Shown here piece by piece: positions 56,486 to 64,000 of a stretch of 64,000 bases of DNA; within the stretch, counting starts at the first letter, position 1; each line of letters opens with the position of its first letter. The stretch covers positions 5,518,001-5,582,000 of the forward strand of contig JAWPMV010000001.1 in NCBI GenBank assembly GCA_033391075.1, in the 5' to 3' direction. A program made the position numbers and the translations under genes. The notes beneath the pieces are model-generated. The model had not been told where the DNA came from and searched no databases. It saw only the letters and a program-made list of their open reading frames with translations. Origin of the DNA: Bacteroidia bacterium. Lineage in GTDB: Bacteria > Bacteroidota > Bacteroidia > J057.

Positions 56486-56940
56486 AAGGGTACGTTTAAG
56501 AGGACATTAAAAATGAGATAAACAGCTCCCGTAGCTCCTACTCCCAGCAAAGCACTTTTTACATAAGAAATCCTGAGCATTAAGGCTATGAGAAAAACCG
56601 TTATAGCCAATGGAATCAAAAAGCCTATAGAATCAAAAACGAGTGGAAATATGGCGACCACAGCTATTCCTCCCAGTAAAGAAAGAAGTCGCTGCTCTTC
56701 AGATTTGTCTTTATCCGAACTTGGGGTTTTCTCTTTCAAGGCTTTAGGCAAATACTTTCCCAAAAGGAAAATACCTGATATAGCAAATCCCAAAGCTATG
56801 AATTGAGGAAATAGAGCCGGGCCGGGATAGCCTTCTTCCAAATCCGGGAATCCGGATGCATAGCCGTAAATAGCTAAGCCGAGGATGAGCAATATGCCTC
56901 CATTCAGGCTTTCTTTATAAGCAGGGGTCCAGTTTTTCAT
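56482..56940 (-). CDS. tctB: Tripartite tricarboxylate transporter, small permease TctB
   Basis: 152 residues with four membrane helices (about 12-29, 41-62, 85-118 and 125-147), the normal TctB layout (LNGGILLILGLAIYGYASGF; FPQFIALGFAISGIFLLGK). The small subunit of the permease. ATGA overlaps with tctC upstream and tctA downstream show translational coupling of all three subunits. Confidence 0.9.
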   Translation of the reverse strand: MKNWTPAYKESLNGGILLILGLAIYGYASGFPDLEEGYPGPALFPQFIALGFAISGIFLLGKYLPKALKEKTPSSDKDKSEEQRLLSLLGGIAVVAIFPLVFDSIGFLIPLAITVFLIALMLRISYVKSALLGVGATGAVYLIFNVLLNVPL

Positions 56941-57911
56941 GGGCTAAGATTTGCCTCTTTCATCAAACGTCCATTTACCTCATCTTCTTCTTTCATGAAA
57001 TCTGCCAATTCCTGACCTGTCATGATGCGAATAGTAGAACCTGCCTCCGTCAAGGCTTTTACAAAATCAGGATCTTTGGTGGCAATGTTCAAGGCAGAAT
57101 CGAGGGTTGATCTTACATTTGCGGGAATATTGGGGGGAGCACAGAGAGAAACCCAGCCTCCGATAGACCAATCTATTCCTTGCTCATTGAGGGTGGGAAT
57201 ATCCGGAAATTCTTCTTGTCTTTCCTCTGCCATAACCGCCAATACTTTTACCTGTCCTGCTTGCCTCAAGGCATCTACTTCGGACAAAGAAGCCGTAACA
57301 ACTTCAACTCCTCCAGCAATCAATTCCTGTAGGGCGGGAGCCGCTCCCTGACTGGGGACCCAGGGGATATCTGATTCATTCATCCCGGCTGCCTTTAGCA
57401 TACCGACCCTTGCCAAATCCCAAATACCACCTCGACCTGTACCGGAAGCCTGAATATCTCCGGGACTGGCTTTCGCATCATCCAGGAGTTCCTGCAAATT
57501 GTTCCAGGGAGCATCCGCACGAACAGTTACTCCTGCAGGATTATGAATCAAAAGAGCCAGCGGCGTATAATCCTCATGTGATAGGGTAGTAAGTTTCATA
57601 TGTCGCATCATGCTGATCTCAACAGTTACAGCTCCCAGTGTGTATCCATCAGGAGCAGCTTTGGAGATAGCAGTATGTCCTACAACTCCACTACCTCCGG
57701 TTCGGTTGATTACATTGACAGGAGCACCCAGGGCTTTTTGCAAAACTGCCGCCATAGCCCTCGAACTGATATCCGTCATACCACCCGGAGACCAGGGAAC
57801 CAGGTATTTGACGGCCCTGTTGGGATAAGCATTATTTGAGGAAGAGTTGCAGGAAAGCATCGTAGCTAATAGCAAGAGGATGATTCCTGTAAGTAGTAGT
57901 TTAGTTTTCAT
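56937..57911 (-). CDS. tctC: Tripartite tricarboxylate transporter, substrate-binding lipoprotein TctC
   Basis: 324 residues. Lipoprotein signal LLLLATMLSC (Cys at 21), then the TctC/Bug fold: YPNRAVKYLVPWSPGGMTDI, RTGGSGVVGHTAISKAAPDG, GYTLGAV and FPDIPTLNEQGIDWSIGGWV. Classical Proteobacterial TctC is a soluble periplasmic protein; a lipid anchor fits Bacteroidota habit. It captures a di- or tricarboxylate or related acid. Likely first gene of the tctCBA operon; an imperfect inverted repeat (57939-58021) lies upstream. Confidence 0.93.
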   Translation of the reverse strand: MKTKLLLTGIILLLLATMLSCNSSSNNAYPNRAVKYLVPWSPGGMTDISSRAMAAVLQKALGAPVNVINRTGGSGVVGHTAISKAAPDGYTLGAVTVEISMMRHMKLTTLSHEDYTPLALLIHNPAGVTVRADAPWNNLQELLDDAKASPGDIQASGTGRGGIWDLARVGMLKAAGMNESDIPWVPSQGAAPALQELIAGGVEVVTASLSEVDALRQAGQVKVLAVMAEERQEEFPDIPTLNEQGIDWSIGGWVSLCAPPNIPANVRSTLDSALNIATKDPDFVKALTEAGSTIRIMTGQELADFMKEEDEVNGRLMKEANLSP

Positions 57912-57938
57912 TATCTCTTTTGTATTTATATGTCTTTA

Positions 57939-58021
57939 TGTTCAAAATCAAGTATCAAGTGCAAATTCAGTAAGAAGAGCGAATCCAAATCCTGTTCTTG
58001 CTCTTGATATTTGCACTTGAA
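57939..58021. repeat. Imperfect 29-bp inverted repeat in the tctC upstream gap
   Basis: The left arm (57939-57967) starts GTTCAAAATCAAGTATCAAG, and the reverse complement of the right arm (57993-58021) starts GTTCAAGTGCAAATATCAAG; about 22 of 29 bases agree. Each arm has an internal short period (ATCAAGT twice; TCAAGTGCAAATA followed by TCAAGAGCAAGAA). It resembles the octamer hairpins in design but uses other words. Confidence 0.7.
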
Positions 58022-58032
58022 CTTCCTTCCTT

Positions 58033-61000
58033 TTACTTACCCAACTGAGATAAATACTTCAGCAAATCCCGCAGCTCTTCTTCAGAAAGGGAGTTTGTCA
58101 ATCCTGCTGGCATCATAGAAATCGGACTTATGAATAATTTCGCGATTTCTTCATTGGGTACATTAATGATTTTATTATTGGCATCCATGATCACCGCTCC
58201 TGTATCACTCCTCCTTTGTAGCGTACCACTGACCGTTGTTCCATCCTTTCGGGTTAGGACCACTGTCTCATAGCCTTGTTTGATGTTATCGCTAGGATTC
58301 AGAAGCGATTCCAATATGCCAGATGTCGGGCTAAAAGTCCCCAGGGTACTCAGATCAGGTCCCAGCTTTCCTCCTTGGCCATTGAGTTTATGACAAGTAG
58401 AACAAAGGAGGCTAGGACGCTTATAGATTTGTGCTCCTTTACTGGCATTTCCCTCTTTTTCAACACTTGCCAGAAAAGCAGATCTTTTAGCAAGTACAGG
58501 ATTGGCCTTTTTATTTTCTATGGGCAAGGCAGCTTCAAGAACTCCTAACAATTTTTGCAGGTCTCGGCCGGAAGATTGTACCATACTGACTCCTTTAGCA
58601 GCGATCCTCGGATCAAGTTTTTTAGCTTTCAGAGCCTGTGCGAGGATATCCGGTCCTTCTTCCCGATTCATATAGGCTCCAATAAGCAATTCTGCATAAT
58701 CGACTGAACCTATCTGGCCTAATATACTGGCATTGATCATGGCTGCCTCTCCGGGCTTTTCGCTGGCCCAGGCGGCAGCACTTGTTGCTCTTACGCCCAG
58801 GTTCTTTCCTCCACGAGCCTGTTTGATTACTTCATCTATTTCTCCCATGGCCATCAATGCCATAGAAGCTGTATGTCTTTCTGCAGGATCAAGAGCGGGA
58901 TTGGAGGCTATACCCGCAACTTTATCCTTCATCTCTTTTACTTTCCAGGTACCCGCCAAATCAAGCCCTAATATTCGTTCTTCTGGCTTCTTACTTCCGA
59001 GCAATTCTGTGAGTTTATTAGCATCTCGGGGAACAATCTCAGTAGAGTTTGACAGTCCCGCTAATAGCTCCTGGTCTTTCTCCTGCATAGCCTTCTCAAA
59101 TAACCAGTCTATTTCTTCCTGTCCTCCATTTCCGGCGAGCATGAGTAAGATGTTTTTCGCTTCCTCTCCTTTGATCTTCCCTTCTTGTACCAAAGGAAGC
59201 AGAGACTTCATCGCATCTTTATCTCCACTGGCACTTAGGGCAAAACCCATTCTATCAGCCTTCCCTTCAAAAATTCGATCTCCGTTTTTTAGTTTCGGTA
59301 ACCAATAGGCTTCTCCTTCTCTGGCCGTGTTCCAAAGGGCAAAATCAAGGTTTTCATCCATTGGCAAATCCACGGCTTGCATGGCCATTTCCACGGCTGC
59401 AAAATTGCCCATCTCCCGCAGCACATGTACCGCTTCCAATCTCACCTGCGGATGTTCATCTCTGATTACTTTCGCCAGCAGATCCATGCCTTCTATCTCC
59501 TCTTTCCAGTGTCCCAACATTCTTGTAGCAGCCGCCCGAATATGATGATCTTTTGCGTCCAGCAAACGGTCGATCAATTTTTTATGGGGAACATTAATAG
59601 CAGCGTGTAGCCAAAGGGCTTCCAGTAAATGATGTTCATAGCGAGGATGCTTTTTATCTTGACGCATCACCCAGAACATGAGTTTGTCTGCACGAAGTCC
59701 TTGCTCAACCAGTTCCCGATTGGCCATGAGGCGAGTGAGTTGGGAATTGGATTTGAGAGAATCCAGAAGATGGGCCACTCCTACTCCTTTTATTTGGGGA
59801 AAAGGCTTGCTGGAATTCCCTTTCCGGGTCAATCTCCAAATCCTTCCATGCGACTTATCCCGCATCGGATGGTGAAAATCAACTTCTCCATGAGCGATAA
59901 TGGGATTGTACCAGTCGATGATATAGATAGCCCCATCAGGTCCTGTTTTGATATCCACGGGACGGTAGGATCGATGGCTGGAATGTATCACGGTTTCTAC
60001 TTCTTCTGCGCTATACCCACTTCCACTTTCGGTGAGTTGATAACGGACAGTTCTGTTTGCACGATAGTCATTTGCCAATAAGCTCCCTTGCCATCCTTCG
60101 GGCATCTGTTCGCTGTAGACTACTTCTGCAGCTGTATTTTTGGGTTTTCCGGGAATCAATCCTGGCAAAACACGTGCAGCACCTACGGCGGTATTATGTG
60201 CTGCGCCGGGGAAAAGATAATGCGGCCCACTTCCTCCAGCTCCATCCGTTCCAAATGCCTGGCCCCACTGATCAAAAGCCTGCCCCCAGGGATTTACCAT
60301 ACCTGTGCTAAATACTTCCAGTCTTTCTGTCTCAGGCCGAAACTCCCATATACCACTTCCATTGAGGCGACGACTTCCAAAAGCTGTTTCTATAAAGCTG
60401 TTGATGTATATGGATTGGGTAAAGTAAAGATCGCCCCAGGGTGCCCAGCGAAATCCATGGATGGTATGATGCATATCTGCAATCCCAAAACCGGAATAGA
60501 CCAGTCTCTTTTCATCTGCAACATCATCCCCATCCTTATCGGCATAAAACCATACTTCAGATGTATTACACAAATAAGCTCCTCCCTTAACCGGCATAAC
60601 AGAATGAGGCACAACCAGCCCTTCAGCAAAAACAGTATGCTTATCTGCCACTCCATCCTGATCTGTATCTTCCAGTATGACAATGCGATCATTGGGTTCT
60701 CTGCCTGGAAATATCTGGGGATAGGTAGAACTGGAAGCTACCCAGGCCCGGCCTTGATTATCCCAGTTAAGGTTGATCGGATTCACGATCCAGGGATCTT
60801 TGGCAAAAAGGTTAATTTCAAATCCTTCCGGAATGGTGAAAGCCGCCAATTCTTCTGAAACATCTGGCATGGGAACTTCTTTCGGCACATAATACTCCTT
60901 GTATTCCTGTGGTGATTTCCAGGCTTCCAGGATTTCTACTTCCAGTCTATGTTCTTGTGGAATTTTTAATCTGGTAATGAGTTCTTCCTGTTCCTGTACC

Positions 61001-62448
61001 AGCCGGTCAAAGTCTTCCATCTCCTTGCTCAGATGTCCCATTTCATGACGACGAAAGAGAAAGATATAAGCTTTATTCAGGGGATTGAGTCTCAACCTTT
61101 GCAGACGATTCTTTTCAATGATGGTGCTTCTGAGTTTTTCCCATTGTGCTTTTTGGGGCTTGATAAACAGTCTTTCATCCAATTCTCTCTCTCTCACTAC
61201 TTCACCATCGACCTTTACCAAATGTTCGCGATCAACTTTCAAGTTGGCATAGGGACTGAGTTTATCGGATTTGATGTCGAAGCGATAGCCTGTAGCAGTA
61301 GGAGTAAAGTCATTGATGGAAAGGCCGGAAGATGCCTGTACTTTCCCCTGTTCATCCATTTCCAACTGGAAAGACTCCTGGGCATTGATTCCCAGATTTT
61401 GGAGCATCAACATGGCCATATCTGCATAGGCGGATTCACTGAGATGAATGCCATTCTCCGTAAAGCTTCCTCCCATTTGACGCTTATTGAAATAGGCAAA
61501 TAAGTCAATGAAAGGATAGTTTGCTTTCCTTGCTTCTTCCTGGATAAAATCACGGGCTTTCGCCAAACGCTCATTTCGTTTCTCTATTTCCTTTTCTGTA
61601 TGAGCAAAGGCTTCATGTGGATTAGGGGAAAGTAAAATAAGCTTCGCCCCCAGAGAATCAATGACCCTGAGGAGGTTTCTATAGTTTCTTTTGAAAGCAT
61701 CAAAATCGTCAGAAGCATCTTTGAAGGCCATTTCTGCCCCATAGGCAAAAATTACTGTTGAAGGATTGGCTTCTATCACTTGATTTTTCATTTCTGCATA
61801 GCCAAATCCTTGCTCCGAAGTGGGAGGTTTCCAGGATTTGGTATTATGGGCTGAGCCAAATTCAGAGCGAGCGGTTCCTTCGACATCATCACCCGGCCAT
61901 CCCAAATTTCTGAATACGAGATTCTGATAGGGGTATTCGGCATTTAGAGCTGTCTCGAAAAATGCATATTTCTCCATGCGGGAGACCAAACTTCCCCCCA
62001 ATAAAATGATCCGATTTTCTTTTCCTGAGGAAGCACTCGTAAAACTAGCGGCCTGGCTGTAGCCCAGGGAAGTATTAGCCTGATCCCAGACTTTGACTTT
62101 CCAGAAATATTCTTTCCCTTGCGCTAACTCCTGTCCTCTATATATGATATCCTCATGCTGGCTACTAGCCCTTTTTCCACTGTCCCACAAATCTCCTATT
62201 CCAGCTGCAAGTTTTGCTTTATCACTAGCCACTATAATCTGATAAGCCTTCTGTTGTGAAATCTCTGCAGAGTTTTTCCAACTAAAGGCATATAGATCTA
62301 CATCTATTCCTATGGTTTGTTCGACGAATTTGGTTTGCAATTCCTGAGGGGCATCTGAAGAAATTTTTTGCCCGGGCAATTGCCCACTTTGGCAGGAAAC
62401 GAGAAATATAAGGCAAATGCCGAGTAAAGACAGCGTAGTAGTTTTCAT
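58033..62448 (-). CDS. SGNH-like / dehydrogenase propeller / HEAT / cytochrome c fusion lipoprotein
   Basis: 1471 residues from the ATG at 62448 (MKTTTLSLLGICLIFLVSC, lipoprotein signal); the open frame continues to 62517. Order: fibronectin-like region (about 30-130), SGNH-type hydrolase-like domain (about 145-350, ILLGGSLVSRM and a late GIHLSESAYADM), linker (350-530), PVC-type membrane-bound-dehydrogenase propeller (about 535-875, TIPEGFEINLFAKDPWIVNP onward), HEAT repeats (about 895-1310), and a heme domain of the TIGR02603 type with CSTCH at about 1348-1352. It probably oxidises or cleaves a carbohydrate-like compound outside the cell. It is convergent with no gene; tctC follows it on the same strand. 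Confidence 0.88.
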   Translation of the reverse strand: MKTTTLSLLGICLIFLVSCQSGQLPGQKISSDAPQELQTKFVEQTIGIDVDLYAFSWKNSAEISQQKAYQIIVASDKAKLAAGIGDLWDSGKRASSQHEDIIYRGQELAQGKEYFWKVKVWDQANTSLGYSQAASFTSASSGKENRIILLGGSLVSRMEKYAFFETALNAEYPYQNLVFRNLGWPGDDVEGTARSEFGSAHNTKSWKPPTSEQGFGYAEMKNQVIEANPSTVIFAYGAEMAFKDASDDFDAFKRNYRNLLRVIDSLGAKLILLSPNPHEAFAHTEKEIEKRNERLAKARDFIQEEARKANYPFIDLFAYFNKRQMGGSFTENGIHLSESAYADMAMLMLQNLGINAQESFQLEMDEQGKVQASSGLSINDFTPTATGYRFDIKSDKLSPYANLKVDREHLVKVDGEVVRERELDERLFIKPQKAQWEKLRSTIIEKNRLQRLRLNPLNKAYIFLFRRHEMGHLSKEMEDFDRLVQEQEELITRLKIPQEHRLEVEILEAWKSPQEYKEYYVPKEVPMPDVSEELAAFTIPEGFEINLFAKDPWIVNPINLNWDNQGRAWVASSSTYPQIFPGREPNDRIVILEDTDQDGVADKHTVFAEGLVVPHSVMPVKGGAYLCNTSEVWFYADKDGDDVADEKRLVYSGFGIADMHHTIHGFRWAPWGDLYFTQSIYINSFIETAFGSRRLNGSGIWEFRPETERLEVFSTGMVNPWGQAFDQWGQAFGTDGAGGSGPHYLFPGAAHNTAVGAARVLPGLIPGKPKNTAAEVVYSEQMPEGWQGSLLANDYRANRTVRYQLTESGSGYSAEEVETVIHSSHRSYRPVDIKTGPDGAIYIIDWYNPIIAHGEVDFHHPMRDKSHGRIWRLTRKGNSSKPFPQIKGVGVAHLLDSLKSNSQLTRLMANRELVEQGLRADKLMFWVMRQDKKHPRYEHHLLEALWLHAAINVPHKKLIDRLLDAKDHHIRAAATRMLGHWKEEIEGMDLLAKVIRDEHPQVRLEAVHVLREMGNFAAVEMAMQAVDLPMDENLDFALWNTAREGEAYWLPKLKNGDRIFEGKADRMGFALSASGDKDAMKSLLPLVQEGKIKGEEAKNILLMLAGNGGQEEIDWLFEKAMQEKDQELLAGLSNSTEIVPRDANKLTELLGSKKPEERILGLDLAGTWKVKEMKDKVAGIASNPALDPAERHTASMALMAMGEIDEVIKQARGGKNLGVRATSAAAWASEKPGEAAMINASILGQIGSVDYAELLIGAYMNREEGPDILAQALKAKKLDPRIAAKGVSMVQSSGRDLQKLLGVLEAALPIENKKANPVLAKRSAFLASVEKEGNASKGAQIYKRPSLLCSTCHKLNGQGGKLGPDLSTLGTFSPTSGILESLLNPSDNIKQGYETVVLTRKDGTTVSGTLQRRSDTGAVIMDANNKIINVPNEEIAKLFISPISMMPAGLTNSLSEEELRDLLKYLSQLGK

Positions 62449-62539
62449 AAAAATCAATCTAGGAAAGCCCTGAACGAATATCAAGCGTGAGCGAAAAAGC
62501 AAAACCCCCACACCCAAAGGTGCAGGGGATTATGTATAC

Positions 62540-64000
62540 TTAAGCTTTGATCAAAAAGCCGCCCACCTGATGTTTCCAGAGTCGGGCATAGGTTCCGCCC
62601 AATTCGAGAAGTTCATGATGGGTACCATCCTCGACGATTCGACCATTTTCCATAACGAGGATTCGATCCATAGCCAGGAGAGTAGACAAACGGTGCGCAA
62701 TTGCGATTACTGTTTTGTCTGTGATCAATTCGAGGAGTGCTTCCTGAACCATTCGCTCGCTTTCGCTATCCAAAGAACTGGTAGCTTCATCGAGTATCAG
62801 GATAGGAGCGTTCTTGAGCATGGATCGGGCAATGCTGACACGTTGTGCCTGCCCACCACTCAATTTCACTCCTCGCTCACCTACCAGGGTTTCATAGCCC
62901 TCAGACAGATCCTTGATAAACTCATGTGCGCGAGCGCCCTGAGCTGCATGCTGGATTTCTGCCTCTTCGCTTTCCGGATCACCATAACTGATGTTATCCC
63001 GGATGCTCCGATGGAAAAGATGAGACATCTGCGGTACAAAGCTTATCGCTTTCCGCAAGCTTTCCATGCTATGCATAGAAATGTCCTGACCATCAATGTA
63101 GATTCCTCCTTTCTGGACGTCATACATCCGAAGAAGAAGTTGGGTAAGGGTACTCTTACCAGCACCACTTTCCCCTACAAGACCCACTTTTTGACCTGCA
63201 GGTATCTCCAGATTGAAGTTTTCAAAAATTGGACGACCCAATTCATAGGAGAATGAGACATTTTCCAATTTGATAGCTCCATGTGCAACATCCAAAGGAG
63301 CAGCATCGGACTGATCTACCAGTTCATGCTCATGCAGGATGATATCCAGGGCTTCCTGTACTTCCCCATAGCTTTCCATCATATGGTTCATACTATTACC
63401 GATGAAAAGCAAGGCATCCAGGATTCCCCAACTCAGCTGAATCATCATGACTACCTCTCCGATGGTAAGGGTTCCATCCTGAAGAAGTTTCAGAGAGAGG
63501 AACATCATGGTAGCCATCAAAAATACCTGAAGCGTGTTGTTGAAAATCAGTACAAACTCCGAATAGGTCCAGCTTTTGATCACCTTATCTTTGAAGTTTT
63601 GGACATAAGCTCCCACTCGAACCACTTCCTGAGGTCGACGGGCAAACTGATGAACCACTCGTATGTTGGTCAGAATATCCACCATTTGTCCTTTCAGTCT
63701 GGTATAAGCCTCAGCTGAGTTCTTGGAAAGAAATGCTTTCTTCTTTACCAGAAAGGCATTGATAAGGATGAAACATACAGCCCATATTCCCAGAATAACG
63801 GCCAGTATAGGTTTCGCTAACCAGGCAATACCAATGGAAAGTATGAGTCGTAAAGTGGTCGGGAGAAAATCCCAAAGCACTTTACCCAGCATGTGGTTGA
63901 CTCCGTTTGCTGCATTGGTAACCTTGGTTGCAAGAGAACCGGCAAAGCGATCTGAAAAATAATTGCTACTGTGCTTGCTCAGGTAATCATACAAAACATT
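62540..64000 (-). CDS. ABC exporter, fused permease/ATPase (partial)
   Basis: The frame stays open through the right edge of the window, so the N-terminus is missing; the visible 486 residues include the last membrane helices and the ATPase. ATPase motifs are intact: Walker A GESGAGKST, Q-loop SFVPQMSHLF, signature KLSGGQAQR, Walker B ILILDEATS and H-loop IAIAHRLST. Half-transporter of the MsbA/multidrug type, which works as a dimer. Substrate unknown. It lies 92 bases upstream of the SGNH fusion gene on the same strand. Confidence 0.92.
   Translation of the reverse strand, partial: NVLYDYLSKHSSNYFSDRFAGSLATKVTNAANGVNHMLGKVLWDFLPTTLRLILSIGIAWLAKPILAVILGIWAVCFILINAFLVKKKAFLSKNSAEAYTRLKGQMVDILTNIRVVHQFARRPQEVVRVGAYVQNFKDKVIKSWTYSEFVLIFNNTLQVFLMATMMFLSLKLLQDGTLTIGEVVMMIQLSWGILDALLFIGNSMNHMMESYGEVQEALDIILHEHELVDQSDAAPLDVAHGAIKLENVSFSYELGRPIFENFNLEIPAGQKVGLVGESGAGKSTLTQLLLRMYDVQKGGIYIDGQDISMHSMESLRKAISFVPQMSHLFHRSIRDNISYGDPESEEAEIQHAAQGARAHEFIKDLSEGYETLVGERGVKLSGGQAQRVSIARSMLKNAPILILDEATSSLDSESERMVQEALLELITDKTVIAIAHRLSTLLAMDRILVMENGRIVEDGTHHELLELGGTYARLWKHQVGGFLIKA

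Overview
The window looks like chromosomal DNA of a free-living, probably marine or aquatic Bacteroidota, perhaps near the Saprospiria/Lewinella group (that placement is inference). The signs are T9SS-type C-terminal sorting domains, a hybrid two-component regulator, a PorE-like TPR/beta-propeller/OmpA protein, many secreted lipoproteins, families largely confined to Bacteroidota (DUF3810, DUF5117-type metalloprotease), and promoters of the Bacteroidota form TTTG / TAnnTTTG. No rRNA, tRNA, CRISPR array, phage or insertion sequence was recognised.

Layout. 1-9.6 kb: the end of an NTF2-like protein, a secreted Gfo/Idh/MocA oxidoreductase, a duplicated 150-bp non-coding element, a PASTA protein and argS on the minus strand, then a CotH-like protein, an alpha/beta hydrolase, a DinB protein, a glycosyltransferase and an orphan histidine kinase. 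9.7-20.1 kb: housekeeping genes (ruvX, def, tatD, purB), two metallopeptidase-like proteins, and a run of small membrane proteins, three of them only 45-52 residues. 20.4-28.2 kb: a coiled-coil cytoplasmic protein of unknown role and a three-gene operon for large exported proteins, two with T9SS-like tails. 28.4-46.7 kb: bacilliredoxin, glycerol kinase, a PP2C-like protein, a GH13 amylase lipoprotein, upp, a BioF2-like acyltransferase, an MlaE permease, a PorE-like protein, purM, a TPR protein, tyrS and ferritin. 46.8-47.9 kb: a small-gene and non-coding patch with several terminators. 47.9-62.5 kb: an accessory catabolic region with a 1375-residue hybrid two-component regulator, a sulfatase, a TIM-barrel isomerase-like protein, a complete TctCBA tripartite carboxylate transporter, and a 1471-residue SGNH / beta-propeller / HEAT / cytochrome c fusion. 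The window ends inside an ABC exporter.

The most unusual signals are non-coding. Four intergenic gaps (before ruvX, def and tatD, and between upp and a membrane gene) share one design: just after the upstream stop come about four GTGTTNNN octamers, then a loop, then three or more AACACNNN octamers, usually ending just before the next start codon. This makes imperfect long hairpins with a strict 8-nt period. A fifth gap (57.9-58.0 kb) holds a hairpin of the same style with different words. The second signal is the cluster of tiny membrane proteins at 16.9-18.1 kb, whose C-termini share an E-K-I-x-x-[I/L]-G motif.

Working together: ruvX, def, argS, tyrS, tatD, purB, purM and upp are core information and nucleotide genes scattered among envelope genes. 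The 47.9-62.5 kb genes plausibly sense, take up and degrade a sulfated or acidic carbohydrate or related carboxylate, but no sequence feature fixes the substrate.
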